From an uncultured Cyclobacteriaceae bacterium (lineage in GTDB: Bacteria; Bacteroidota; Bacteroidia; Cytophagales; Cyclobacteriaceae): 64,000 nucleotides of DNA. The DNA is taken from assembly GCA_905479015.1 (NCBI GenBank), contig CAJQKV010000001.1, positions 29,787 to 93,786 on the forward strand. The letters run 5' to 3'. The notes under the pieces are model-generated. The model was not told where the DNA came from. It saw only the letters and a list, made by a program, of their open reading frames with translations, and searched no databases. The position numbers were made by a program, and so were the translations under genes. This document shows, piece by piece, positions 42,776 to 53,088 of this stretch; positions within the stretch are counted from its first letter, which is position 1, and each line of letters begins with the position of its first letter.

Positions 42776-45529
42776 ATGCAAGGTCACATCATACGATTAT
42801 CTTTATCAGTAATAATTGGCTTTCTTGTCAATTTTGTTTGGGGACAAGTGGTCACATCAGTTCCGCTATTCCCAAGCGATTTATCATCAGTGACGATCAC
42901 TTTTGATGCTACTAAAGGGACCGGAGGGCTTGTAGGATTTTCAGGCGAAATATATGCACATACAGGTGTAATTACGAATCAAAGTGCTTCCTCAACGGAT
43001 TGGAAATATGTAAAGACCAACTGGGGAGAGAATACTACAGAGACGCAGCTAAATAAGGTTGATGAGAATAAATATGAATTGGAAATTGGCCCTTCGATTA
43101 GAGCCTATTATGGGGTTCCCGCTGATGAAGAAATACTTAAGGTAGCCCTTGTTTTTAGAAGTGCCGATGCTTCGTTGGAGGGCAAAGATGACGGAGGAGG
43201 AGATCTATTCATAGAGCTTAATAATGGATTTGTTTTGAGGGTAGTTAGTGTTTCCTCGAGATATAAATTATATCAGGAAAATGACAGCATTGATCTTGAA
43301 TTCATTACTTCTGAAAGGGCCCATATTTCATATTATGTTGATGGAGCCCTGCAATTTGAAATGGATACCAATGCCTATACAATTCAACATACAGTCATTG
43401 CCGATCAGTCAGTACATGAGTTATCCCTTTTAGCCACGACGATCAATGATTCTGTGATATTTAATCATAGTTATATTGTAGATCCCTTATCAGAAAGTTT
43501 AAGTGTACCTGAAGGGTTAAAATCAGGGATTAATTATTCCGCAGATCCTACTCGTGTTTCTTTGGTGCTCAGTGCACCAGATAAAGGAAATGCTTTTGTC
43601 TTGGGAGACTTTAATGATTGGTCCTTGAATAAGGATTATCAGATGTATCAAGGCGATGATTATTTTTGGATAACCCTTAACGATTTAGAACCGGGCCGGG
43701 AGTATCGTTTTCAATATCTGATAGACGGAGTACTATTGATCGCTGATCCCTATTCCGAAAAAATAATTTCCCAATATGATGATAGTCAAATCATCAATGA
43801 AAATAGATATTCCGACCTTGAACCTTATCCTGCAAACGAAACCAAATTTGAGGTATCTGTATTGCAAACAGACCAAGTACCTTACGATTGGATGGTCACG
43901 GATTTTCAAAAGCCCAAAAAAGAAGATCTGGTTATTTATGAGCTTTTGGTAAGAGATTTTACTGATCAGCGAACTTTTCAAGCGGTCCTTGATAAATTAG
44001 ATTATCTAGATTCTTTGGGAATTAATGCTTTGGAACTGATGCCGATTATGGAGTTTGAGGGTAATTTAAGTTGGGGCTATAATCCTGCTTTTATGATGGC
44101 AGTAGATAAATATTATGGGACTGAGCAACAATTAAAAAAATTAATAGATGCATGTCACCAAAGAGGGATAGCCGTCATATTTGATATTGTGTTAAATCAC
44201 CATTTCGGTAGAAACTCATTGGTGAGATTGTACAATACAGGAGATTATGGATCGCCAACGGCTGATAATCCCTGGCTCAATCCTACAGCTAAACATGATT
44301 ATAATGTAGGCTATGACTTCAATCATGAAAGTGCATTGACTCAGTCTTATGTAGACCGTGTGGTAACGTATTGGATTGATGAATTTAATATTGATGGTTA
44401 CAGATTGGATTTATCCAAAGGGCTCACACAAAAGAACACGTTGGGAAATGTATCTGAGTGGGGAAAATATGACGCGAGCCGCGTTGCGATCTTAAAGCGC
44501 ATTGCCGATGTGATCTGGGAAGCTGATCCAGAGGCCTATGTAATCTTGGAACATTTTTCAGAAAATCCAGAAGAATCAGAATTGGCTGATTATGGAATGA
44601 TGTTGTGGGGGAACTTAAGAGGAAGCTTCTTCAATACGGCTATGGGCATTGCCAGTGATATTAAATGGAGTTATTACAAAGCTAGAGGGTGGAATGAAAA
44701 TGCGGTCGTGGGCTATATGGAAAGTCATGATGAAGAGCGTATTTTGTTTGAAGTGAATGATCGATCTCAAGAGACTTATGCCATGCAAATAAAAAGATTG
44801 ATGCAGAATGCGGTATTCTTTTTTTCCATTCCAGGTCCAAAGATGATATGGCAATTTGGCGAGTTTGGTTATGACCTTGAGCTGAACAATGATCGATTGG
44901 GTGTGAAGCCTACCAAATGGGAATATCTTGAGGACGAAAACCGATTGAAATTATTTACTGTTTATCAAGCCATGATCAATTTAAAAACCAAAACACCATA
45001 TCTTGATGATCAATATTTTGATTGGCAGTCCAGCGGTGGTATCAAGTGGATTCAATACAAGCATCCGGAAGTTGATATTGTGATTTATGGAAATTTCACT
45101 AAGATAAGTCAAGAAACGACACGTTATTTCACCAAGACAGGTACATGGTACAATTATCTCACCGGTCAGTCTGTGGAGGTCAATGACATAGATGAGAAGG
45201 TTACCTTGTCCCCAGGTAGCTTCGGAATATTTTCTGATCAACCTATTGAAAATTACATTGAAGAAATCACAGAAGAATATCTAACAGGCATCAGCGCGCC
45301 AACCATGGATCCATTGTATTTTTATCCCAATCCAACATACGATCATATTCAACTTACCACCGGAATGAATTGGAAAAAATATGAGGTATACAATTTAACG
45401 GGTCAGTTGATGATCTCGGGAGAGGTTACAAACAACCTGTTAGATGTTGCTCATTTATTTCCAGGAACTTACCTCATTAAATTGGTAAAAAAGGATCAAA
45501 TTGCGACCCAAAAATTAATAAAAAATTAA
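42776..45529 (+). CDS. Secreted GH13 alpha-amylase-family enzyme with T9SS sorting domain
   Basis: A 917-residue alpha-glucan hydrolase. Order: signal peptide ending FVWGQ; an N-terminal beta-sandwich (~25-240); a CBM48-like domain near ~255-345 (FVLGDFNDWSLNKDY); a GH13 barrel (~380-780); and a C-terminal T9SS domain from ~850 (YFYPNPTYDHIQL to QKLIKN). The four GH13 regions are intact: FDIVLNHH, DGYRLD with nucleophile Asp545, ILEH with acid/base Glu592, and ESHDE with His651-Asp652. Export by T9SS rather than lipid anchoring distinguishes it from the classical SusG. susC2 follows after 42 bases, so they are probably co-transcribed. Confidence 0.92.
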   Translation: MQGHIIRLSLSVIIGFLVNFVWGQVVTSVPLFPSDLSSVTITFDATKGTGGLVGFSGEIYAHTGVITNQSASSTDWKYVKTNWGENTTETQLNKVDENKYELEIGPSIRAYYGVPADEEILKVALVFRSADASLEGKDDGGGDLFIELNNGFVLRVVSVSSRYKLYQENDSIDLEFITSERAHISYYVDGALQFEMDTNAYTIQHTVIADQSVHELSLLATTINDSVIFNHSYIVDPLSESLSVPEGLKSGINYSADPTRVSLVLSAPDKGNAFVLGDFNDWSLNKDYQMYQGDDYFWITLNDLEPGREYRFQYLIDGVLLIADPYSEKIISQYDDSQIINENRYSDLEPYPANETKFEVSVLQTDQVPYDWMVTDFQKPKKEDLVIYELLVRDFTDQRTFQAVLDKLDYLDSLGINALELMPIMEFEGNLSWGYNPAFMMAVDKYYGTEQQLKKLIDACHQRGIAVIFDIVLNHHFGRNSLVRLYNTGDYGSPTADNPWLNPTAKHDYNVGYDFNHESALTQSYVDRVVTYWIDEFNIDGYRLDLSKGLTQKNTLGNVSEWGKYDASRVAILKRIADVIWEADPEAYVILEHFSENPEESELADYGMMLWGNLRGSFFNTAMGIASDIKWSYYKARGWNENAVVGYMESHDEERILFEVNDRSQETYAMQIKRLMQNAVFFFSIPGPKMIWQFGEFGYDLELNNDRLGVKPTKWEYLEDENRLKLFTVYQAMINLKTKTPYLDDQYFDWQSSGGIKWIQYKHPEVDIVIYGNFTKISQETTRYFTKTGTWYNYLTGQSVEVNDIDEKVTLSPGSFGIFSDQPIENYIEEITEEYLTGISAPTMDPLYFYPNPTYDHIQLTTGMNWKKYEVYNLTGQLMISGEVTNNLLDVAHLFPGTYLIKLVKKDQIATQKLIKN

Positions 45530-45555
45530 ATCTGTAAAACTTATTAATCATTAAA

Positions 45556-45566
45556 GTAAACTTTAC
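45556..45566. repeat. Palindrome GTAAACTTTAC before susC2
   Basis: Perfect five-base arms around one base, ending six bases before the susC2 ATG. It resembles the GTAAACATTAC core of the XRE-module operator at 19147, but no functional link is shown. Confidence 0.3.
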
Positions 45567-45571
45567 ATAAC

Positions 45572-48500
45572 ATGACGAATAATTATTGGAATCTACGATA
45601 TGAATTTCCATTAAATCATTTCAAAAGATTTTTTTTGATGGGGATTATAAGCTTATTTTTGACTACTGTGATGGCGCAGGAGCGGACTATTTACGGTAAA
45701 GTGGTCGACGAAAATAACGAAGGTTTGCCCGGTGTGAATATCGTCATTAAAGGGACCGCTCTGGGAACGATAACCGCTGTTGATGGGACGTATCGATTGA
45801 ATGTGCCTGAAGAAGCAAGCTTACTCGTTTTCAGTACCATTGGCTATAATAGCCAAGAGGTGACTGTAGGCGCGCGATCTGTAATTGATGTGGCCATGGA
45901 AGAGAACGTTGAAGAATTGAAGGAAGTGATCGTCATTGGTTACGGTACGGTAGAAAAGGGGGATGTTACTGGTGTGGTTACTCAAGTAAGTGCAGAGAAA
46001 TTCAATAAAGGACTCATTGTATCTCCGGATCAGTTGCTATCCGGAAAAGTGGCAGGGGTTAATATCAGTAATTCAGGGGGTACTCCTGGAGGAGGGTTTA
46101 ACATTAACATTAGAGGAGCAACCTCTTTAAATGCCAGTAGTCAGCCCTTAATTGTGATAGATGGGGTACCGATAGATATGAGTGGTATGCCGGGAGGGAG
46201 GAGTGCACTTAACTTTTTGAACCCTTCCGAAATAGCTAGTATGACTGTTCTCAAGGATGCATCAGCAGCTGCAATTTATGGGTCTAGGGGTTCGAATGGT
46301 GTAATTATTATTACTACTAAAATGGGAAAATCTTCTGATAAGACAACCATTACTTACAACGCAAGTTATGGAGTAAGTCATTTTGACCAAGAAATCCCGA
46401 TATTGACAGGAGATCAGTTTACCAAATTGATAGGAGTGTTTGCTCCTGGGCAGAGTGATTATTTAGGAGATCAAAATACAGTTTGGTTAGATGAAATACT
46501 TAGATCTTCTACTAATACAACTCACAACGTGGCAATTAGTGGGGCAATAAACAATGGTGGATACCGAGTTTCTCTAGGGTATCAAGAAGTTCAAGGTGTT
46601 ATTCAAGGCTCTCAAACCGAGCGGGCAGATATCAATTTCAATATGAATAAGTCGGTTTTAAATGATGCGGTAAAATTCAGAATTTCATCAAAAAATGGTT
46701 TTACTGATAACTTATTTGCTTCAAACCAAGTGGGGAATGCATTGTTTTTCAATCCAACTCAGCCCATTTATAGCGGAAATTCCGATTATGGAGGATATTT
46801 TGAATGGACGGATACCAATGGAGTAGGGCTGCCTTTGACGGCATCGAATCCGGTGGCTGAGAATAGAGAAAGACAGTCTATTGGAGGGGTAAACAGGAGT
46901 TTGAATAACATTGAGATTACTTGGCAAATACCCTACATTGAAGGTCTTGAGTTTACAGCGAATACCGCTTATGATATCAGAAATTCTACTCAAAATGACT
47001 ACACTCCGACATATTTGAAGTCAGAAACATTAGGTAGTTTTCCAGGATATTACAGAGCTGAGGCAGGCAAACGAACCAGTTTAATATTTGAAGGTTATGG
47101 AGCCTACAAAAAGGATTTAGGAGATTTAGATTTTTCAGTATTGGCAGGTTATTCTTACCAAGAAAATCAAGAACAATTTATCAGCTTCAATGTAGATTCC
47201 CTTCAAAATAACTTATATGGTTTGGCGAGGCCGTCCATCGGTACTTATAGCGTATTGAACGCCGATAATTTTGAACAAGAAAACAGATTGATCTCCTTTT
47301 ATGGAAGAGCCAATGTCAGCTATAAGGATAAGTATGTTTTTACTGGGACCTTGAGAAGAGATGGATCTACACGGTTTGGGCCACAAAATAGATGGGGCGT
47401 ATTTCCATCTTTTGCAGGTAGCTGGCGGATTTCAAATGAGACCTTTATGGAAGGGATTAGTGGCGTCTTGAGTTATTTAAAGTTAAGAGTGGGTTGGGGA
47501 GTTGCTGGAAACCAAGATTTCGGGAACTATCTATGGTTAGAGACGTATCAGCAAGGAGCTTTTGATGCAGCCTATCAGTTAGGGAATGAATATTATTTAA
47601 CCGTAAGACCAGTAGGTGTTGACCCGAACATCAAATGGGAGGAAACAGCGACCACTAATATTGGTTTTGATTATGAGCTGTTTACAGGAAAAATTGTAGG
47701 TTCTTTTGAGTTCTACCAAAAGACGACTACCGATTTATTGTTTAACTCTGTATTTCCAGCCGGATCTCTGACCCGTGATCGTGCGGTCACCAACATTGGA
47801 GAAATGAGTAATAAGGGATTTGAATTGGAGTTAGGGACCCATATTCTTAAGACGGCCAATTGGGACGTTTCTTTTAATATGAATGCGGCATACAATCAAA
47901 ATGAAATGGTGAATTTGGATGCACAAAGCATTCCTCAAGGAGATGAACCCCCTATTTTTAATGTTGGGGGCATATCGGGTGATATAGGCCAAACCATTCA
48001 AGTTTTACAAGTAGGACAATCGATCAACTCATTTTATACCTATGAGCACATAATAGAGGGTGGGGTACCCAAGTTTTCGCCATTATCGCCCACCAATATG
48101 TATGTAGATCAAAATGGGGACGGTTTGATTAATGAAAATGATTTAACGGTGAATCAAAATCCGGCACCCAATTGGATTTTAGGATTTACTGGAAACAGTA
48201 GCTATAAAAATATTGATCTAAGTTTTACTTTTAGGGCTATGTTGGGAAATTATATCTATAACAACGTAGCATCCAATAATGGTACATTTCAATCTTTTGA
48301 AGGAATTAGACCTAGCAATATTCATACTTCAGCCTTGATAACTCAATTTACCAGTAGACAGTTAATGAGTGATTATTATTTGGAAGATGGTTCTCTCTTA
48401 CGATTGGATAATATTTCATTGGGTTACAATTTTAATAAGCTGAAATGGGCTAAACTTAGGGCATATGTCTCGGGCCAAAATTTATTTATTTTAACTAATT

Positions 48501-48598
48501 ATTCAGGTCTTGATCCTGAAATTCAACCGAATGGAATAGATAATAATTTATATCCCCGACCCAAAACTTTTATTGGAGGAATTTCTGTAACCTTTTAA
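45572..48598 (+). CDS. SusC/RagA-type TonB-dependent outer-membrane transporter (SusC2)
   Basis: A 1,008-residue SusC homologue, probably importing maltodextrins since it lies between the amylase and susD2. The signal region is long, with a basic n-region before FLMGIISLFLTTVMAQ. A carboxypeptidase-regulatory-like domain (IYGKVVDENNEGLPGVNIVIKGT) comes next. The TonB-box-like EVIVIGYGTVEKG and the plug follow (IRGATSLNASSQPLIVIDG, MTVLKDASAAAIYGSRG). The barrel ends in ISVTF. It differs clearly from SusC1 along its length. The susD2 gene follows after nine bases. Confidence 0.95.
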   Translation: MTNNYWNLRYEFPLNHFKRFFLMGIISLFLTTVMAQERTIYGKVVDENNEGLPGVNIVIKGTALGTITAVDGTYRLNVPEEASLLVFSTIGYNSQEVTVGARSVIDVAMEENVEELKEVIVIGYGTVEKGDVTGVVTQVSAEKFNKGLIVSPDQLLSGKVAGVNISNSGGTPGGGFNINIRGATSLNASSQPLIVIDGVPIDMSGMPGGRSALNFLNPSEIASMTVLKDASAAAIYGSRGSNGVIIITTKMGKSSDKTTITYNASYGVSHFDQEIPILTGDQFTKLIGVFAPGQSDYLGDQNTVWLDEILRSSTNTTHNVAISGAINNGGYRVSLGYQEVQGVIQGSQTERADINFNMNKSVLNDAVKFRISSKNGFTDNLFASNQVGNALFFNPTQPIYSGNSDYGGYFEWTDTNGVGLPLTASNPVAENRERQSIGGVNRSLNNIEITWQIPYIEGLEFTANTAYDIRNSTQNDYTPTYLKSETLGSFPGYYRAEAGKRTSLIFEGYGAYKKDLGDLDFSVLAGYSYQENQEQFISFNVDSLQNNLYGLARPSIGTYSVLNADNFEQENRLISFYGRANVSYKDKYVFTGTLRRDGSTRFGPQNRWGVFPSFAGSWRISNETFMEGISGVLSYLKLRVGWGVAGNQDFGNYLWLETYQQGAFDAAYQLGNEYYLTVRPVGVDPNIKWEETATTNIGFDYELFTGKIVGSFEFYQKTTTDLLFNSVFPAGSLTRDRAVTNIGEMSNKGFELELGTHILKTANWDVSFNMNAAYNQNEMVNLDAQSIPQGDEPPIFNVGGISGDIGQTIQVLQVGQSINSFYTYEHIIEGGVPKFSPLSPTNMYVDQNGDGLINENDLTVNQNPAPNWILGFTGNSSYKNIDLSFTFRAMLGNYIYNNVASNNGTFQSFEGIRPSNIHTSALITQFTSRQLMSDYYLEDGSLLRLDNISLGYNFNKLKWAKLRAYVSGQNLFILTNYSGLDPEIQPNGIDNNLYPRPKTFIGGISVTF

Positions 48599-48607
48599 GC
48601 TAAAAAC

Positions 48608-50224
48608 ATGAAAAAGTTAAAATTAACAACGTTTATTTTGATTCTATTTACAAGCTATGCTTGTACAGATTTAGAAACATTGCCGAAAAATACATTATTG
48701 CCCAATGTTTTGTTTCAAGAAGAAGGGTCCTATACCTCTTATTTAGCCAAATTATATGGGAGCATGACGTTGACCGGACAAGATGGTCCAGCGGGATCAG
48801 GAGATTTATCTATTATCAATGATGAAGGTTTTGGTTCTTACATCAGGGCTTATTGGAAGGCGCAGGTATTGACTTCCGATGAAGGTATGATTCGGTGGAC
48901 AGATGCAGGTATTCAGGATCTAAATTTTTTAACGTGGTCCTCTGATAACCAATTTGTAAGAGTATTGTATTATCGTATTATGTATACCATATCACTCTGT
49001 AATGACTTTTTATCGGTCAGTACGGATGAAAATTTAGTACTGAATGGAATTTCTGAAGAAGGTCAACAAGAGATTAAAACCTATCGTGCAGAGGCAAGAT
49101 TTCTGAGGGCTTTGGCTTATTGGCATGGCTTAGATTTTTATAGAAATATTCCAATTTTGACCCAAATTTCTTCTGTATTGCCTGTTCAAAGCAGTGGTGA
49201 GGAAGTTTATGATTTTATTATAAAAGAGCTCGATGAGATAGAGCCAGACTTAGGGGATCCAGAAATAGGTTTTGGTGGGCCTTATTATGGTAGAGCGACT
49301 AAGGCAGCGTTATGGATGTTGAGAGCAAAAGTTAAATTAAATCACTCCGTCTATATGGGCTCAGAGTCTACAGCCATCTACAGCGAGGTCATTGATGATT
49401 TGAATGAAATCATGAATACAGGCTATGTTCTAGAAGAGGAGTATTTGAATTTATTTAAGGCAGATAATCATACTTCAAATGAAGTAATTTTCGCATTAAC
49501 ACATGACGGAACTTTCAGCCAGTCGTGGGGCGGAACAACCTTTATGGTGAGAGCTGCACTTTTTGATGACATGCAAGCAGACAGTTTGTATGGCGTTGGT
49601 GGAGGATGGAGTGGCATCATCACTACAAGCCAATTCAACGATCGTTTTGAGAAAGGTGGAGTGTTAGATTATGCAGACACCCGTAATGTCATTTTTACTA
49701 CAGGACGTATTGAAGCCATAACAGAAGATTTTAGAAATACGCTCACCGATGGTTATGCGTCCGCTAAGTACAGCAATGTGACAAAAGAGGGGGTAGCAGG
49801 TTCTAATTTAGATCATGTGGATACAGACTTCCCTATGTTTCGTTTGGCTGATGTTTACTTGATGTATGCCGAGGCTACTTTAAGGGGAGCTTCAAATGGG
49901 GACAGGGCTACGGGCTTATCTTACATTAATGAGCTTCGAGCACGGGCCTATGGTGATGGTTCTGAAAATGTATTAGATACTGATTTTACGTTAGATTACA
50001 TTCTTGAAGAGCGTGGAAGAGAATTGTACTTTGAAGGGCATAGAAGGGCAGATTTGATAAGATTTAATAAATATTCAGAACGCGCAGGTGGAGATGAATT
50101 CATTTGGGACTGGAAGGGTCAAAATATTGATGGAACCTCCGTGTCATCACATTTAGAAATATTCCCAATTCCTGCTTCAGAGCTTGGAGTAAATAGTAAT
50201 TTGACTCAAAATGAGGGGTATTGA
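48608..50224 (+). CDS. RagB/SusD-family surface lipoprotein (SusD2)
   Basis: A 538-residue partner of SusC2. Lipoprotein signal LILFTSYAC is followed by TDLETLPKN. The SusD helical core includes EARFLRALAYWHGLDFYRNIP. The C-terminal signature is ILEERGRELYFEGHRRADLIRFNKYS, and the ending is IFPIPASELGVNSNLTQNEGY. A pairing with SusC2 and the upstream amylase is inferred from gene order. Confidence 0.95.
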   Translation: MKKLKLTTFILILFTSYACTDLETLPKNTLLPNVLFQEEGSYTSYLAKLYGSMTLTGQDGPAGSGDLSIINDEGFGSYIRAYWKAQVLTSDEGMIRWTDAGIQDLNFLTWSSDNQFVRVLYYRIMYTISLCNDFLSVSTDENLVLNGISEEGQQEIKTYRAEARFLRALAYWHGLDFYRNIPILTQISSVLPVQSSGEEVYDFIIKELDEIEPDLGDPEIGFGGPYYGRATKAALWMLRAKVKLNHSVYMGSESTAIYSEVIDDLNEIMNTGYVLEEEYLNLFKADNHTSNEVIFALTHDGTFSQSWGGTTFMVRAALFDDMQADSLYGVGGGWSGIITTSQFNDRFEKGGVLDYADTRNVIFTTGRIEAITEDFRNTLTDGYASAKYSNVTKEGVAGSNLDHVDTDFPMFRLADVYLMYAEATLRGASNGDRATGLSYINELRARAYGDGSENVLDTDFTLDYILEERGRELYFEGHRRADLIRFNKYSERAGGDEFIWDWKGQNIDGTSVSSHLEIFPIPASELGVNSNLTQNEGY

Positions 50225-50321
50225 CATTTAACCCACCTCTAATAAAAGTTGTATTTTTTTTAAAATAAATCGGGGTATTACTTCGCCCTTGAAGGCAGCT
50301 ATTTTTTGCCAAAAAATCTAT

Positions 50322-50329
50322 TAAATTTG
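50322..50329 (+). promoter_or_regulatory. -7 promoter box before the PAP2/haloperoxidase gene (TAAATTTG)
   Basis: TAAATTTG fits TAnnTTTG and lies about 30 bases before the TTG start. The nearest TTTG (50305-50308) is only 13 bases upstream, shorter than usual. Confidence 0.4.
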
Positions 50330-50359
50330 TGCTAGTTTAGATCTTTAATAATCAAAATC

Positions 50360-51682
50360 TTGCGCACCAAAACAATATACTTTTGCTTGATGCTACTTGC
50401 TGTGACTGCTTGTGTTGAGAACAAGGCCTATCAGGAAAAATTAAAAGATCCGGCACTTTATAACGCTGCGATGAAGCAATTGACCGACGTTATTGTTCAC
50501 GATATTTTTTCGCCACCGGTGGCTTCTCGGGTATATATTTATCCCAATATTGCTGCTTATGAAATAATGGCTCAGGCGGATCCTGAAAAGTTCATTTCTC
50601 TGTCCGGGCAGTTAACTGACTTTATGGCCATACCCAAAAATGAGGATCCTCAGGTAAACGTACCTTTAGCTGCATTGCATGCTTTTTTGACGGTGGGTAC
50701 CGAACTGATTTTTTCGGAGGATAAAATGCAGGCATTTCAGGATCAAACGTACCAAGCCTTGCAAGCAGATGGCTTATCTAATAGGGTACTAAATAGCTCG
50801 ATGAGTTATGGAGAGCGGGTAGCAAGTCATATACTCAAATGGGCAGATGGGGATCATTATAAACAAACAAGAACACATGCCAAATATACCATAAGGTCTC
50901 AACCTGAATACTGGAAACCAACACCGCCCGATTACATGGAAGGGATTGAGCCTCATTGGAGTAAAATAAGGCTCATGGTACTTGATTCCGCGCAGCAATT
51001 TATTCCTAAACCGCCGCTTTCCTTTAGTATGGATGAAAACAGTCCTTTTTATAAGGAATTGATGGAGGTTTACGCGATTGGGGGCCAAATTGAGAATCAA
51101 GGAGAAGACATCGCTAAATTTTGGGATTGTAACCCCTATGTTTCACATCACAGAGGGCACGCTATGTTTGCAACCAAAAAAATTACACCAGGAGGTCATT
51201 GGATGCAGATCACGGCGATTGCAACGATGCAGGCAGGCAGTACCTATGCCGAGACGATCCATGCCCATGCCCGGGTATCGATCTCCTTATTTGATGCATT
51301 TATCAGTTGTTGGGATGAAAAATGGAGATCTGTGGTCGTACGACCTGAAACTTTGATTAACCAGTACATTGATGAAACATGGGCGCCCTTACTTCAAACA
51401 CCTCCTTTCCCTGAGTATACCAGTGGGCACAGCGTAATCTCAAGAGCTGCGGCCCTTACCTTGACCGAGCTACTAGGCAAAAACTTTGCCTTTGAAGACA
51501 TCAGTGAAATGGAGTATGGCTTGCCAAGCAGATCCTTTGACTCTTTCCTTCAGGCTTCCGAAGAGGCTGCGCTGTCGAGACTTTATGGAGGGATACATTA
51601 CAGAATGGCGATAGATAATGGCTTAGATCAAGGGCAAGCTGTGGGTAATTACATCAACAGTACTTTAAAAACTAGAAAATAA
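50360..51682 (+). CDS. Vanadium-dependent haloperoxidase/PAP2-family lipoprotein
   Basis: A 440-residue lipoprotein (MRTKTIYFCLMLLAVTAC from a TTG start; the next ATG would remove the basic n-region). The vanadate/phosphate-binding motifs of the PAP2-haloperoxidase superfamily are complete. They are Lys321-x6-Arg328-Pro329, Ser355-Gly356-His357 (in YTSGHS), and Ser406-Arg407-x5-His413 (SRLYGGIH). It could be a haloperoxidase or an acid phosphatase; sequence alone does not decide. I recall that haloperoxidase-like genes often accompany SusCD plus VCBS lipoproteins in Bacteroidota. The gene lies downstream of susD2 with a possible own promoter. Confidence 0.85.
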   Translation: MRTKTIYFCLMLLAVTACVENKAYQEKLKDPALYNAAMKQLTDVIVHDIFSPPVASRVYIYPNIAAYEIMAQADPEKFISLSGQLTDFMAIPKNEDPQVNVPLAALHAFLTVGTELIFSEDKMQAFQDQTYQALQADGLSNRVLNSSMSYGERVASHILKWADGDHYKQTRTHAKYTIRSQPEYWKPTPPDYMEGIEPHWSKIRLMVLDSAQQFIPKPPLSFSMDENSPFYKELMEVYAIGGQIENQGEDIAKFWDCNPYVSHHRGHAMFATKKITPGGHWMQITAIATMQAGSTYAETIHAHARVSISLFDAFISCWDEKWRSVVVRPETLINQYIDETWAPLLQTPPFPEYTSGHSVISRAAALTLTELLGKNFAFEDISEMEYGLPSRSFDSFLQASEEAALSRLYGGIHYRMAIDNGLDQGQAVGNYINSTLKTRK

Positions 51683-51714
51683 TATTTTTCACCTATCTTT
51701 CTGAAACGTCTTGT

Positions 51715-53040
51715 TTAGATGCAATCATTGATCATGTTTTCCAATAGCTCTTGTTTGCCACTTATGGGGTTTAATTCACCATTGGTATGTGCAATTTGAT
51801 GTAAAGCGGATAGATCTAAAGCACCTTCCTCAAAGGCCTTCCCCTTCCCAGCATCAAAGCTTGAATACCGTTGATCCACAATTTTTTTAAAATCCGTATG
51901 CGTCATCACTTTTTCTGTAATCAATAAAGCACGGGCAAAAGTATCTATTCCTCCAATGTGCGCATAAAACAGATCTGCTAAATCCGTAGAATTTCTACGT
52001 GTTTTGGCATCAAAATTCACTCCGCCCCCTTGAATGCCCCCATTTTGAACAATCACCAACATCGCTTCTACGATCTCACCGAGATTTGTAGGAAATTGAT
52101 CGGTATCCCAACCATTTTGATAATCACCTCTATTAGCATCTATACTTCCCAGCATATTGGCGTCAGCGGCTACTTGGAGTTCATGTTGAAAGGTATGTCC
52201 AGCCAGCGTGGCATGATTGACTTCAATATTTATTTTAAAATCATCAGCCAATCCATATTGATTTAGAAATCCAATGACCGTTGCGGCATCATAATCATAT
52301 TGATGTTTACTGGGTTCGGCAGGCTTAGGCTCAATAAAAAAATGTCCCTTAAAACCCTGGCTCCGCGCATAATCTTTGGCATTGTGTAGAAACTGGGCCA
52401 GATGATCTATTTCTTTTTTCATACGTGTATTAAGAAGGCTGATATAGCCTTCTCTCCCGCCCCAAAAAACATAGTGTTCACCCTCCAGGGCAATCGTCGT
52501 ATCGATGGCATTTTTTACCTGAGCACTGGCATATGCGACCACTTTGAAATCAGGATTGGTAGCTGCCCCATTCATATATCTGGGATGACTGAACAGATTG
52601 GCTGTTCCCCAAAGTACTTTTATTGGAGTCCCTTTACGTTTCTGCTGTCCGTATTCTGTGATGGATCGCAGGTGATGCTCTGAAGCCGATAAGGTATTCC
52701 CTTCCTCAATTAAGTCAAAATCATGAAAGCAAAAATATTCAAGGCCTAATTTGGAAATAAACTCAAATGCCGCATCCATTTTATCTTTTGCCCGTTGAAT
52801 GGGATCGCTATGATGATTCCAGGGAAAAACCTTGGTACCCATACCAAAAGGATCGCTTCCTGTATTGCCAAATGAATGCCAATACGCAACTGCAAACTTG
52901 AGATGCTCACTCATTTTCTTACCGAGGACCATTTCATCAGGGCGGTAATATTTATAAGCCAAAGGATTTTTGGATTCCTTACCTTCGAATTTTATGTCCC
53001 CGATTTCTTTAAAATATTCTGTTGATCCGATGATTGCCAT
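51715..53040 (-). CDS. xylA: Xylose isomerase
   Basis: Converts D-xylose to D-xylulose (and D-glucose to D-fructose). The 441-residue product carries the class II landmarks: YWHSFGNTGSDPFG, the catalytic histidine in FCFHDFDLIEEG, the metal ligands in FIEPKPAEPSKHQYDYD and the GSIDANRGD segment. Length and motifs match Bacteroidota XylA enzymes. It is the last gene of the symporter-xylB-xylA unit on the minus strand. Confidence 0.97.
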   Translation of the reverse strand: MAIIGSTEYFKEIGDIKFEGKESKNPLAYKYYRPDEMVLGKKMSEHLKFAVAYWHSFGNTGSDPFGMGTKVFPWNHHSDPIQRAKDKMDAAFEFISKLGLEYFCFHDFDLIEEGNTLSASEHHLRSITEYGQQKRKGTPIKVLWGTANLFSHPRYMNGAATNPDFKVVAYASAQVKNAIDTTIALEGEHYVFWGGREGYISLLNTRMKKEIDHLAQFLHNAKDYARSQGFKGHFFIEPKPAEPSKHQYDYDAATVIGFLNQYGLADDFKINIEVNHATLAGHTFQHELQVAADANMLGSIDANRGDYQNGWDTDQFPTNLGEIVEAMLVIVQNGGIQGGGVNFDAKTRRNSTDLADLFYAHIGGIDTFARALLITEKVMTHTDFKKIVDQRYSSFDAGKGKAFEEGALDLSALHQIAHTNGELNPISGKQELLENMINDCI

Positions 53041-53088
53041 TTTTTATCTATTTGCGTATTGATTTATATTTTTCGAAGTTAATATTTT

